Source: Lachancea mirantina (taxonomy: Eukaryota; Ascomycota; Saccharomycetes; Saccharomycetales; Saccharomycetaceae). From it: 64,000 bases of DNA. Numbering within the stretch: the first letter of the stretch is position 1; the number at the start of each line of letters is the position of its first letter. The notes under the pieces were generated by a model, which worked only from the letters and a program-made list of their open reading frames with translations, was not told the DNA's origin and did no database searches. The DNA is taken from NCBI GenBank assembly GCA_900074745.1, contig LT598462.1, positions 744,001 through 808,000 of the forward strand, written 5' to 3'. Made by a program: the position numbers and the translations under genes. Positions 19,784 to 28,929 of this stretch are shown here, in pieces.

Positions 19784-20134
19784 ATGTCACCATTACTAAA
19801 AGACTTTCTGAACACGCGCGTCGTTGTAATTACAACCGAGGGCCAATGTTTTGTAGCTACTTTGGAGGGTTTTGATAAAAACACAAATCTTGTGCTCTCG
19901 GACGTGCGAGATCGAGTGTCGCAGCAGGAAATAGCATCGTGTTACTTCCTTCGAGGCAGCCAGGTGGTGTGTTGTGGGCCTCTAGATAGTGGTGGGAAAG
20001 AATCAGTGGATTTGCACGACCTGGGCAACGACCGGAACTCGCTGGAGCTGAGAGACACATTAAACAGGGTCGCGGATGAGCATTTGATATGGGGGAAAGT
20101 GTGGCAGAGCAAAGAGGCTCGCACCAGCATATGA
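19784..20134 (+). CDS. LSM8: U6 snRNA-associated Sm-like protein LSm8
   Basis: Subunit of the nuclear Lsm2-8 ring that binds the 3' end of U6 snRNA and supports pre-mRNA splicing. It has 116 residues (S. cerevisiae 109). The Sm1 motif is seen in LKDFLNTRVVVITTEGQCFVATLEGFDKNTNLVL (given here only as its ends LKDFLNTRVV...DKNTNLVL, residues ~4-36), and the Sm2 motif as YFLRGSQVVCCG near residue 48-60. The C-terminal ~50 residues are a short helical extension. The ATG start is directly before the Lsm fold. It is divergent from MER2 (209 bp), as is the neighbour arrangement in S. cerevisiae, and converges on MDE1. Confidence 0.93.
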   Translation: MSPLLKDFLNTRVVVITTEGQCFVATLEGFDKNTNLVLSDVRDRVSQQEIASCYFLRGSQVVCCGPLDSGGKESVDLHDLGNDRNSLELRDTLNRVADEHLIWGKVWQSKEARTSI

Positions 20135-20186
20135 TTTATGTAGCATGTAGCATGTAGCATTAAGAGATTTTTACGACGTGACGACG

Positions 20187-20966
20187 TTACAACGTCAGAT
20201 GCTTTTTCTCGTCTCCGATGCCGCAGTCGGGCGGAATGCCCAGCTGGTACATCTTGACGGCGAGTTCCATGAGATAGTCGATCGCCTCGTTGAAAACTTT
20301 GGCCTTTTCGACAGAGGGGCCCCAGACGTAGATACCGTGCCTTCTGACGATGACTGCGGTGGCCGCCGGATACTGGTGCAGGGCCATCTGAAGTCCGCCC
20401 ACAAGGTCCTCCTCATGTGCCGTGTTATCAATGATAGGTATCGCGAGTGTATCGAAAAAGGACAGATTGATATCTTTGCCCGTAACGGGGTCTTTTTCGC
20501 CGCTTGGAATCGCTTTGATCTGCTCGATGTTCGCGATCTTAAACTCGTTTCCGAAAATCAAAGAGCACATCACCGCGTGCTGCGAGTGTGTGTGGATGAC
20601 GGCGCCAGCCGCACGTCTCTTGTAGCACGCCATGAAAAGCGGTGTGCAAGCGCTGGGCTTGTATTTCTGTGGAGTGCGCACGTAAGCGTCGGTTTCTGGG
20701 TCCATCACGAACATGTCCTCAGGCTGAAGCTGTTCCTTTTGCACACCCGAAGGAGCAATGTAAATGTACTTGGATTTGGAGTCCTTGATCGATATTCCAC
20801 CGCCTGTGCCGGTTACCCAGTTGTTGTAGTAAAATAATTTGCAAAGTGTGCAAATCAGGTTTGCTGGGTGCTTCGGATCGCTGGATTGGACAAGTTTGTC
20901 CTGCGCGTTCGTAGCCACATCGTCGGCAGTGCGTTCAATTGCTTTATCGCAGAAACAGGAAGACAT
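20187..20966 (-). CDS. MDE1: Methylthioribulose-1-phosphate dehydratase
   Basis: Zinc enzyme of the methionine salvage pathway that dehydrates 5-methylthioribulose-1-phosphate. It is a class II aldolase/adducin-fold protein of 259 residues (S. cerevisiae about 244). Family motifs are [35 protein letters not shown] (zinc-binding histidines), [10 protein letters not shown], and [11 protein letters not shown] with the third histidine. The ATG start leaves about 30 extra N-terminal residues before the conserved fold ([12 protein letters not shown]). The next gene, BNA1, is on the same strand 274 bp upstream, reproducing the S. cerevisiae pair YJR024C-YJR025C. Confidence 0.95.
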   Translation of the reverse strand: MSSCFCDKAIERTADDVATNAQDKLVQSSDPKHPANLICTLCKLFYYNNWVTGTGGGISIKDSKSKYIYIAPSGVQKEQLQPEDMFVMDPETDAYVRTPQKYKPSACTPLFMACYKRRAAGAVIHTHSQHAVMCSLIFGNEFKIANIEQIKAIPSGEKDPVTGKDINLSFFDTLAIPIIDNTAHEEDLVGGLQMALHQYPAATAVIVRRHGIYVWGPSVEKAKVFNEAIDYLMELAVKMYQLGIPPDCGIGDEKKHLTL

Positions 20967-21240
20967 TTGGGCGAATTGAGTTATCCAAATGGCAAAACTC
21001 TGTGAACCTCATCGTAAGATTAAGTTTTTCAGTTATAATGACTATAGTGATAACGGCTCTACTAGACATCCAGGCCAAGGAAACGGCTTCTCAGTAGTTA
21101 AAGCTCTGATAGTTCTAGCCAATTACATAGTGGTTAGTAGATACAGAGCGGATTGCAGTTGAGGCAAGTTGTGCGTCGTCGGAAACGCGATCAGCCGCTC
21201 AAGACGGCATGTCACACCATAAGAGTAGCACTTCTCGGTG

Positions 21241-21768
21241 TCATGGCCTGGAAAAATTCTCTGTTCCGCAGTTTTTGCAGATTCTGTGCTTGATATCGCT
21301 GTTGAACGTCTCGATGCCCTCGCGGACCTGGGAACCCAGGTCCAGCATCTGGAAATGAAACTCGCATACTATCTCCCGACATTTTGAACAGTACCATCTC
21401 ATTTTATCGTGTTGACCGTCGGGTCTGTCCTGCTCGACGACAATGCCTACCGTGTCTGCGTAGCGGACAGGGTTGTGTGGAACGTTTGCCGGCAGCAAGT
21501 AAGAGTCACCTTCGCCGATTGTGACGTCTTTAAACCGGCTGAGACCTTCTTCGGACTCGTCCACGACTTTCAAGGTCATGTGGCCCCTTTTTTGATGAAA
21601 CCACTCCGGCGTAGGGTTCACATGATAATCGGTGCGCTCGTTGGGCCCGCCTACAATCATAACGGTAAAACCGCCCCGGTGCAGACAGAAATTGTTGACC
21701 GGAGGCTGAAGCAGGTGTCCATTTTCCTGCAACCATTTGTCGATATTGATTGGGGTAGTATTCAGCAT
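21241..21768 (-). CDS. BNA1: 3-hydroxyanthranilate 3,4-dioxygenase
   Basis: Opens the ring of 3-hydroxyanthranilate in the kynurenine route to NAD. It is a cupin with a mononuclear iron site, 175 residues (S. cerevisiae 177). Expected iron ligands are H49 and E55 ([10 protein letters not shown]) and H98 ([11 protein letters not shown]). A C-terminal rubredoxin-like metal site is formed by CSKC and CKNC. The frame stays open upstream to 21843, but homology starts exactly at [12 protein letters not shown], so the ATG at 21768 is chosen. It precedes MDE1 on the same strand as in S. cerevisiae. A CACGTG hexamer lies about 120 bp upstream. Confidence 0.96.
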   Translation of the reverse strand: MLNTTPINIDKWLQENGHLLQPPVNNFCLHRGGFTVMIVGGPNERTDYHVNPTPEWFHQKRGHMTLKVVDESEEGLSRFKDVTIGEGDSYLLPANVPHNPVRYADTVGIVVEQDRPDGQHDKMRWYCSKCREIVCEFHFQMLDLGSQVREGIETFNSDIKHRICKNCGTENFSRP

Positions 21769-22283
21769 ATTGAAGCTGAAGGGGAGAGACTTAGATTCGG
21801 TGCGATATTCTCGATATCGCAGCTCATCGGAAGAACAATGCAATTCAACAATGACAGTTCCTTATATAAAGATCGGCCCCACCTGCGCACGTGACCCCAT
21901 CGTATATCTCGGGTTTGTTCCTTAAACGATGCCATCGTTGTGGCCGATGGGTTCTCATCGCTCAATGACGAATTTGGTACATTCGAAACTCACTTCAGCA
22001 CCTTTTCGGCTCACTATTGGTCGTGGTTTCTGTCGTTGTTTTAGTGGTTCCCAAAGCTCTTACAAAAGTTTTTGCAACTTCAGTGAATTGTTTTAGGGCC
22101 TGTAGGAAGAAGCCGAATCTGAAAAAAGAACTGACAGTTTATCCGGCTTGTTGAAATATTTTACATACGCCAGATTGTCTGCCAGCCTGTTTGTTGTCTT
22201 TATTGTGCTGTTTGTCGAGTTTAGAAGGTCTGTTTTTCACGATTGGCACTATAAAGACCTAGATAGACAAAAGTCGAAAACAA

Positions 22284-22313
22284 AATGAAGACTAATGAAG
22301 ACTAATGAAGACA
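22284..22313. repeat. Three tandem copies of a 10-bp unit
   Basis: AATGAAGACT occurs twice exactly and a third time with a final A (22304-22313), head to tail in non-coding DNA upstream of MVB12. Confidence 0.85.
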
Positions 22314-22959
22314 AACGAAGCAAGACGGCCAGGGGGGTTAGCAAAAATTGCAGAGGCAGCAACAACTGGAGGTGAATTTAAGCCCGGAAAACCTGGCTAC
22401 TTGCGACTGGAAAATTTATGGAAGTGAATTAAGCGAACATTGACAAACAGCATTCCTGGGGAAGGAATACAAACGCGGGTCAGTTAAACAAGACTCGCAA
22501 CGCTTTGCTGTGTCTCATGAGCTGTCTAGTCGAGATGGGAGCCGTTTAGGTACAATTTTGAGCACGCCGTTCATAGTGACCTAAGTTACTCTCAGCTCAA
22601 CACTGAAGACAGTCGTCCAGAGTACCGGAAGGGGAATCTGAGCCGTGAATAAGACTCAGAGGCCCGGGCAAGTTCGCAGCGACGGCTTCTTAACCTGTTC
22701 AAAGACTCCAGCGCCTGGGAATGAACCTGGTCTCTTTTCACGAACCCTACAGACTAGGTTACGAATTCGTCACCTTCATATTTTCAATGTTCAATTAGCT
22801 CTATTTGAGAGAGGGTTGTGTTATCGGGCCACTCGAGCTAGTCTCTGAGTGGATCGACGGTCTATTTGATACACTGGGTTCGAAAACCTTTGGAAGTTTC
22901 TTATGGACCGATTCTAATCTTTGAGCACTCCTTACGGCAGAAACCGTTCATAGCTGGCC

Positions 22960-22966
22960 TATATAA
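22960..22966 (+). promoter_or_regulatory. TATA box of MVB12
   Basis: TATATAA lies 70 bp before the MVB12 start codon. Confidence 0.55.
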
Positions 22967-23035
22967 GGAAGATTATCAGTTGATCCCAAGCAAGACTCAG
23001 ACAGTTGAAGCAGTGTCAGCAGAACCGTAAAGCTC

Positions 23036-23332
23036 ATGTCGCAGGCGGCCGAGAATTATCTGCGGCATGCTGGTGTGAACAATCCACGAAGTGAGCTTTT
23101 TCCACGCGCGCGACAGCGTCTGCACGTGCCTGAACTGTCATTACCTCAGACCACGGACGCCACGGAGCACTTACGGGCGTGGATCGAAGAATGCGACGCT
23201 GTGCTGGTGGCTATTGCGGCCCGGAAAGAAGCGACGGCTCAATTCGACGAGTGGTATGCAGATAAGTACTTACGTAGACAGCCTCCTGGCATCTTGGAGT
23301 CCGGCATCCTGGCGCCCGCCAAGAGGAAATGA
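23036..23332 (+). CDS. MVB12: ESCRT-I subunit Mvb12
   Basis: Fourth subunit of ESCRT-I, which sorts ubiquitinated membrane cargo into multivesicular bodies. It has 98 residues (S. cerevisiae 101). Conserved landmarks match the S. cerevisiae protein in order: LHVPELSLP, AWIEECDAVL, FDEWYADKYL, QPPGILESGIL and a C-terminal APAKRK. No signal peptide or membrane segment is seen. The assignment gains from position: it lies between the TDA10 region and CIR1, the same order as YGR205W-YGR206W-YGR207C. It converges on CIR1 with 54 bp between the stops. Confidence 0.9.
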   Translation: MSQAAENYLRHAGVNNPRSELFPRARQRLHVPELSLPQTTDATEHLRAWIEECDAVLVAIAARKEATAQFDEWYADKYLRRQPPGILESGILAPAKRK

Positions 23333-23386
23333 AGAAATAGTATATGTGGTTGAATGTTAGATACTTGTCCTTGTGGATCGGCTGCG

Positions 23387-24163
23387 TCAGATGGCTTTGG
23401 CAGCCTTCAGTTTCTCGACAAGCTCGTCAACAGAGCCGACCTTAACGCCTGCACTTCTAGTGGCAGGTTCTTCGACTTTCAAAGTCTGGAGCCGCGCCTG
23501 CGTGTCCACGTCGCCAAAATCTGCGAGCGTCAGCTTTTCCATGGGCTTTTTCTTGGCCTTCATCAAGTTGGGTAGCGTCGCGTAGCGGGGCGTGTTCAGA
23601 CGCAAATCTGTCGTCACCACCATGGGCAGAGCTGCACTCACGATTTCTTCACCGCCGTCAACTTCTCTGGTGACTTGGACGCGGCCGCGGGCCGCGTCCA
23701 ACTCGATTTTCGCTGCGTTTGTCGCCTGCGGCCAGTTCAACAGTCCAGCGAGCATTTGGCCCGTGTTGTTGCAGTCGTCGTCTATGCTCTGCTTGCCCAG
23801 GATGACCAGGTTCGCGTTCTGGGCCTCGACGACTCGCTTGAGCACTTTTGCGACCGCGAGAGGTTCCAGCTCGGCTTCCTTCGCGTCGATGAGCGTGCAA
23901 GTGTCTGCGCCTTTTGCCAAAGCGGTTCTCAGGATATCCTGCGCCTTAGCGGGTCCAATCGACACCGCGTGCACGGATTCTACCAGGTTTTTGTGCTTCT
24001 CCCTGAGCCGCACCGCTTCTTCAACGGCGATGTCGTCGAACGGGTTCATACTGAACTTGACACCCGTTTTCTCGACGCCCGTGCCAGCTTTGTTAATTCT
24101 GGGCTTGATCGCGTAGTCAATGACTCTTTTGACCGGGACAAGGATACGTAGCGATTTGCTCAT
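23387..24163 (-). CDS. CIR1: Electron transfer flavoprotein, beta subunit
   Basis: Mitochondrial matrix ETF beta subunit, 258 residues (S. cerevisiae 261), which with the alpha subunit (Aim45) passes electrons from flavin dehydrogenases toward ubiquinone. Family features are LRILVPVKRVIDY at the N-terminus, MNPFDDIAVEEAVRLRE, LGKQSIDDDCNNTGQMLA (the ETF-beta signature region) and ATLPNLMKAKKKP, the recognition-loop region. The frame is open to 24202, but homology and an ATG at 24163 (MSKSLRILVP) fix the start; beta subunits lack a cleaved presequence. It is divergent from SER2 with 217 bp between starts, as in S. cerevisiae. Third-position GC is high. Confidence 0.95.
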   Translation of the reverse strand: MSKSLRILVPVKRVIDYAIKPRINKAGTGVEKTGVKFSMNPFDDIAVEEAVRLREKHKNLVESVHAVSIGPAKAQDILRTALAKGADTCTLIDAKEAELEPLAVAKVLKRVVEAQNANLVILGKQSIDDDCNNTGQMLAGLLNWPQATNAAKIELDAARGRVQVTREVDGGEEIVSAALPMVVTTDLRLNTPRYATLPNLMKAKKKPMEKLTLADFGDVDTQARLQTLKVEEPATRSAGVKVGSVDELVEKLKAAKAI

Positions 24164-24380
24164 GTTTTTTGATCTCTTCAAACAGTCAACAGCGGCCTCC
24201 AATGCTCAAATATGTCTTGATTCACCGGCGCGATGACTTGGTTTATATGGCTTGGAATTTTTCAAGACTCTTGACCTCTAATTTTTAAAGATCTCGAAAA
24301 CTAAACTCATCACCAACAATAAGCTTAAAGAAGCTTAGAACAGAAACGCTTCAACGCGCACCACTAACCTCGAGCTCGAG

Positions 24381-25310
24381 ATGACGACTTCCACCCCATA
24401 CGTGGTCACTGCAATTGCGCATGGGGCCACGCTTGAAAACGAGGCCAAACACCAGATACAAGCACTTTTAAAGACGGCGCCCGGAACCGTATGTGAGGGC
24501 GAAAAACCGCTGTCGGAACGTGCACAGGACTTTTATTTCCAGTCCACACTGCCATTGCCCGCGCTCAAGGATCTGTGGGCCCAGCTCCTGGTACCGGACG
24601 TTGACGTGGTAGTGCAGAAGAACAACGAGTATCGGAAGCAGAAGGGCCTCGTAGTGTTTGACATGGACTCGACGCTGATCTACCAGGAAGTCATCGAGCT
24701 TATAGCTGCGTACGCAAACGTCGAAGACAAAGTCGCCGAAATCACGGACCGGGCCATGAACAACGAGATCGATTTCAAGCAGTCGCTCGCGGAACGCGTG
24801 CGACTGCTCAAGGGCATCAAGACGGCTACTTTGTACGAGGAGATCAAGGCGAAATTGCGGGTCACAGAGGGCGTGCCCGTGCTGACAAAAGTGCTGCGCC
24901 AAAACGGATGCAAGCTCGCGGTCCTGAGCGGCGGGTTCACGCCGTTCGCGAACTACATGCGCGATACGCTCCAGTTGGACTACGCACGTGCCAACGAACT
25001 CGCTACGGAGTCGCTTGGTTCCGAAACCGTTTTGAGCGGCCACACGATCGGCGAGGTGGTAGACGGGGAGTGCAAAGCGCAGACGCTGACGCGGCTGGCG
25101 CGCGAGTACGCGGTGCCGGTGGAAGCGACCGTGATGGTCGGCGACGGTGGGAACGATCTGCCGGCGATGCGTGCGGCTGGGTTCGGCATTGCCTGGAACG
25201 CGAAGCCACGGGTACGTGCCGCGGCGCCGTGCCAGCTGAACACGCGGTCGCTGCAGGACGCGCTGTTCATTTTCGGGTACACCGCTGCGGAGATCGCGGC
25301 GAGTGCTTGA
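24381..25310 (+). CDS. SER2: Phosphoserine phosphatase
   Basis: Final step of serine synthesis from 3-phosphoglycerate. It is a HAD-superfamily enzyme of 309 residues, exactly as expected for the yeast family. The catalytic motif I is VVFDMDSTLI with nucleophile D94 and acid/base D96, motif II is in LAVLSGGFTPFANYM, and motif III is VMVGDGGNDLPAM. The first ~85 residues form the variable N-terminal region. The coding DNA is notably GC-rich. It is divergent from CIR1 and convergent with the thioredoxin gene (63 bp between stops), the same order as S. cerevisiae chromosome VII. Confidence 0.96.
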   Translation: MTTSTPYVVTAIAHGATLENEAKHQIQALLKTAPGTVCEGEKPLSERAQDFYFQSTLPLPALKDLWAQLLVPDVDVVVQKNNEYRKQKGLVVFDMDSTLIYQEVIELIAAYANVEDKVAEITDRAMNNEIDFKQSLAERVRLLKGIKTATLYEEIKAKLRVTEGVPVLTKVLRQNGCKLAVLSGGFTPFANYMRDTLQLDYARANELATESLGSETVLSGHTIGEVVDGECKAQTLTRLAREYAVPVEATVMVGDGGNDLPAMRAAGFGIAWNAKPRVRAAAPCQLNTRSLQDALFIFGYTAAEIAASA

Positions 25311-25373
25311 CGAGACGTGACGAGACGAACAATTTGGCTCTAGACAGTGGTTATGTAGTAACTAGTGCGTGGC

Positions 25374-25685
25374 CTACACGTTGGAGGCGATGGTCTGCTT
25401 GATGGCGGCGGGATTGGCGCCGACGACACGGCCGACCTCTTTGCCGCTCTTGAAGTAGACAATGGTGGGCATGGCGGACACCTCGTGTTTCTGTGCCACC
25501 TCAGGCAGTTCGTCCACGTCGACCTTGATGAAGTCGGCCTGTGAGTACTCCTGGGAGAACTTTTCGAGCATGGGCGCGATCATCTTGCAGGGTCCACACC
25601 AGGTGGCGAAAAAGTCGACCACGACGAGTTTGTCGGCGGCGATAGCCTTTTCGAAGTCTGCAGAAGCTTTAATTTGGGAGACCAT
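25374..25685 (-). CDS. TRX2: Thioredoxin (Trx1/Trx2 type)
   Basis: Cytosolic disulfide reductase of 103 residues (S. cerevisiae 103-104), electron donor for ribonucleotide reductase, PAPS reductase and peroxiredoxins. The redox site is FFATWCGPCKMIAP with C30 and C33. The cis-proline is in SAMPTIVYF. This single gene is pre-duplication: S. cerevisiae TRX1 adjoins PDC1/STU2 and TRX2 adjoins SER2/YGR210C, and here both sets of neighbours flank it. The symbol TRX2 is used by position only. The start ATG abuts a (CA)12 tract in the leader. Upstream are a TATAAA-type box and two AGGGG elements. Confidence 0.95.
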   Translation of the reverse strand: MVSQIKASADFEKAIAADKLVVVDFFATWCGPCKMIAPMLEKFSQEYSQADFIKVDVDELPEVAQKHEVSAMPTIVYFKSGKEVGRVVGANPAAIKQTIASNV

Positions 25686-25709
25686 TGTGTGTGTGTGTGT
25701 GTGTGTGTG
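25686..25709. repeat. (TG)12 microsatellite abutting the thioredoxin start codon
   Basis: Twelve TG units on the plus strand, i.e. (CA)12 on the coding strand, end directly at the ATG of the thioredoxin gene, so they form the last part of its 5' leader. A GT/GGTG-rich stretch continues to about 25732. Confidence 0.95.
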
Positions 25710-25785
25710 GTGGTGGGTGGGGTGTAAAGGTAGCTAATGTGTTTACTAGTGTCCTTGGCAAGTTATTCAGATGTGACGAGAGCCC

Positions 25786-25815
25786 AGGGGAGCGCTCGCC
25801 TTTTATACCCAGGGG
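25786..25815. promoter_or_regulatory. Two STRE-type AGGGG elements and TATA box of the thioredoxin gene
   Basis: AGGGG at 25786-25790 and 25811-25815 match the stress response element bound by Msn2/Msn4. Between them, GGGTATAAAA on the minus strand (25810-25801) is a likely TATA box about 120 bp before the start. Confidence 0.5.
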
Positions 25816-25935
25816 TGGTTTCGTACAAAGTGACTTGTGCTTACAATTCTCGCCTTTTTCACCGGTAGGTTCTGGAAGCTTTATACGTATGTTTTAGTCA
25901 GCCCTGGCCTGGGCTTTCCCAGTGAGAAAAATAAA

Positions 25936-26017
25936 CGACAACTGCAGGATTCGAACCTGCGCGGGCAGAGCCCAAAAGATTTCTAATCTTACGCCTTAAC
26001 CACTCGGCCAAATTGCC
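25936..26017 (-). tRNA. tRNA-Ser (AGA anticodon)
   Basis: An 82-nt class II tRNA. The acceptor stem pairs GGCAATT with AGTTGTC. The A box is TGGCCGAGTGG, the B box GGTTCGAATCC, and a long variable arm lies between. The anticodon AGA falls at 25984-25982, in tRNA positions 34-36. A run of five T residues follows the 3' end, as for a Pol III terminator. No intron. It closely resembles the S. cerevisiae tRNA-Ser(AGA) sequence. Confidence 0.96.
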
Positions 26018-26501
26018 ACTGATGATAAATCGGAAGGCCAAGATCAACATAACCCAAGTCTGATTAACAAAGCATCAGCATTCGTCTTCGATTTTGGCTA
26101 AGTCATCACTACAAGGACCTGTAGATCTGCCAACCTTCATCTGTAAACTCATAGAAAGGCCAGGGTTGGCACCCAAAGCCCGCACGTAAGTGGGAGCATC
26201 CGGACATATAGGTGTCGCTTTTCACGACCCTCATTTGTGATATTTGACTAGGCGTGATCAGGGGGTTTACTGTTCATACGAAATGCAGTGATTTCAGATT
26301 GTCTGAAATAGTCCCCAATGGCCAGGCATGATCACTGGGTATACCCGGCAGTGGCTTTATCCAGCGACGATGAGTCGCAGCGGGTAATGTCGTTACATAC
26401 GGATGAGTTATGATGGGTATTCCGTTGAAAATTACAATGGGCGTGCGAGGCCGGCTACATGCTAAAAGGGCTTAAGCGCTCTCTCTTTGCGAAGCGCACT
26501 T
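26018..26501. other. Non-coding flank between tRNA-Ser and the hAT relic
   Basis: It contains a segment at 26131-26190 shared with 51905-51965, a 13-mer (AGCCCGCACGTAA, 26177-26189) repeated at 29627-29639, and several GGGTA-type words that recur on the far side of the hAT relic. Part of it is probably transposon end sequence. Confidence 0.45.
26131..26190. repeat. Dispersed repeat copy A (near tRNA-Ser)
   Basis: The stretch starting ATCTGTAAACTCATAGAAAG and ending GGTTGGCACCCAA matches 51918-51956 with few changes. The nature is unknown; location next to a tRNA gene would suit an old retrotransposon end, but no element boundaries are visible. Confidence 0.5.
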
Positions 26502-28929
26502 TTAGTTCCTCCAAGTCCTTCTGTTTGGTGCGTTACTGTTCAGGTCTTCCTTTGAAGCTGTCGAAACGCAGGTGACCTCATTACTGGTGGAGCCTAAATG
26601 CGGTTCGCTGTCTTCGCTGTCGAGATGACGATCAGATTCGTCCAAGTCTGAATCACACAGTTCGCACTCGCTTTCCACTTCTCCGAATTCTTTGGGAGTT
26701 GATGAGCTTGGATCGCACTGGTAGAAGTTAAACTTCAGGAACCTATCTCTTAAAACCATCGAGGTTCTCACATTCTTCCCTGTTAACCGCGTGCGATCCT
26801 TGCGCATAACCCTTCCTGCCAAAGAAAAGCACCTTTCGACGTCGCAAGTGGAAATTTTGGTGAAAAAACAAGACATTGCCAGCTTAAAAAGCCGCGGGAA
26901 TCTCCGACGTCTGTCGAACCACCAGGACACGGCCGCTTCTCTCGAGTTGACAGCTGAAATGGGCTCTTTCAAGTAATTCATCCATTCTGCTGTGTCTACG
27001 GCGTTACCGTCAACCACCTGTTCGTCTCCAATGTTCGTGTTAACTGATCCCAGTTGGTGTCGGTCAAAATCAAAGATGTTCTGGACCGTGTGACAAGCGG
27101 GCTCGATACTCGTGTCAATTTCTTTAGAACGGCCGACGGATTCATATTCTTTGAAATAATTCCTGATGAAAGCTTCACACACTTGAAGGCGTCCATCAGC
27201 CTCTGGGGTAGGCATTAAACGATAAAGCTTCTCCGTTTTATGCCTGGGATCGAGCACGACAGACAGATAGTAAATGGGGTCTTTCTTGACCTCGGCGAAG
27301 TGGTTCAAGTGTGACTTTTATGCAACCATCATGGCCTGTAGAACAAGTTCTCTATCTTCAGGGTGCAGCGGTGAAGAGCCGTTAAGGCGAGAGAAATCAC
27401 TAGCTGAAGATGAGTCAGAAAATGTAACACCTTCCACCGCTTGTGAAGCGGCAGTGTAGTAATGATCTAGAAAGTAATAGAAAGGAACGGCACTTGACAG
27501 GCAATTATAATCATCTTCCTGTAATTTTAGAGTTAGATTGTAGAACTGTTCGCAGGCCGCGACAAAATACTTCAATAATTGGGCCGTCCTTGCATCAAAA
27601 GTGAGGTATCTTTCTAGCTTAGACGAGAGCTTCTCTTCACCCAACTCTTTCATTTTCTGGCACCATGCCTCATATAGGTTACGGTTCGCCAAAAATCTCT
27701 CAATTTGACGCCATTTTAGTATCCATTTCGTTGGACATTCAAGCGGAATGAGAGGAATTTTCGAATTTTTCAGGCTAGTTGCTATGCGGGTGGAGTATCT
27801 CATAGTTTTAGCCAGCTTCACGATATTGGTGCAGGCATCTGCAAATATGGCTTCGGAATAAAGATGATGAAACAACATTTGAACTTGCAGGTTCAAAACA
27901 TGGCTAGCGCACCTAATGTAGCGCACCCGCTTGAACAGACGGTGAGCCACTGGTTTGTACAAGTTCAGATTATCGTGTGCCAATAAAGAATAAAAAGCAC
28001 TATTGTTTTTGGCATCATCCATTGTTATGGTAGCGACTTTGTCCCATAATTTATGCTTCTCTAGAAGGGATGATACTAGAGTATAGATGTATTACCCAGT
28101 ATAACTCTTTGTTCCAAGCCTCACAAAGTCAAGCAAGTGCGTATTTTGAGCTTTGCCGTTCCTGTCGAAAAAAATTGAGGGGTCTTTGGCTAACCTCAGC
28201 GTAGTTTCATTGAAAATGTTCGGAACAAATGACACCATAACGCCCAAAAATGATTCGCCATTGGGCGCGGTCCAGATATCTAGCAAAATGTTCACGAGAT
28301 GGGTGTCTTTGAGATTAAGCGTCAAGCACTCATCCAGATAACCCGATAATAACTCAAGCTTCTTGACGAGGGTACTTCTTGATTGGATAAACTTCGAGTG
28401 TCTTGAGTTATTGATGATGTTCCAAGAATTCAACTGCACATAGCGGAATGGAAGGAAACCCTCCACGACAAGCAAGACCGTCTGGAAACTCTCAGGGCTT
28501 TTTTGGTATTCGTCCCTCACTATACTGGACACCCTCAAGGCGTTTGATCGCCGCGTAAAAGCGTCTAAAGTTCTCGATTTTTTAACTTTATCATTATTCT
28601 TGTCTTTGAAAGCTGCCGGATGCGCATGCTGGAGATGTTTGGACAAGTTTCCCGTCGACTCACCTTCAGGATACCGTTTTCCACAGTAGACACTGCGCAA
28701 ACTTTTTACCGTTGATGGTCGGAAACTCAAAGAAGGGCGGAAGAGAAGATTTCAACATCCAGCCACTAGACTTGAGTGATTCTGGTGATTTTCCTTTAGC
28801 TGCATGATGTGCTGCACCATCAACGAACGAATCCCTTGCCTCAGGAGAAGCTGAGCGGCTAACGCAGCCGGTAACATCTATAGGCATAGGCTGGATGATT
28901 ATCAGGTAGATGAAAAGCCGCGACTCCAC
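26502..28929 (-). mobile_element. hAT-superfamily DNA transposon relic (transposase coding region)
   Basis: Minus-strand remains of a hAT transposase. The N-terminal part has a BED-type zinc finger (INGKKFAQC, then YCGKRYPEGESTGNLSKHLQ and HAHP), the middle has MDDAKNNSAFYSLLAHDN and IRCASHVLNLQVQ, and the C-terminus has the dimerisation block STCDVERCFSLAGRVMRKDR. Two in-frame TAA codons interrupt it, at 28094-28092 and 27320-27318; reading continues in the same frame after each. One frameshift lies in the zinc-finger region around 28680-28700. The rest is clean, so inactivation is fairly recent. Related hAT families (Rover, Roamer) are known from Lachancea and relatives. The terminal inverted repeats were not resolved; flanks share short words such as ATGATGGGTA (26410 and 29280). 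Inserted between tRNA-Ser and STU2. Confidence 0.88.

Larger units (their letters stand above)
21769..23035. other. Intergenic region between BNA1 and MVB12
   Basis: About 1.27 kb of divergent upstream sequence with no supported gene. It contains a threefold 10-bp tandem repeat at 22284-22313 and a TATA element before MVB12. Confidence 0.5.

Noticed and set aside
20178-20837. 219-codon plus-strand frame
   Set aside because: Antisense shadow of MDE1 with no independent similarity.
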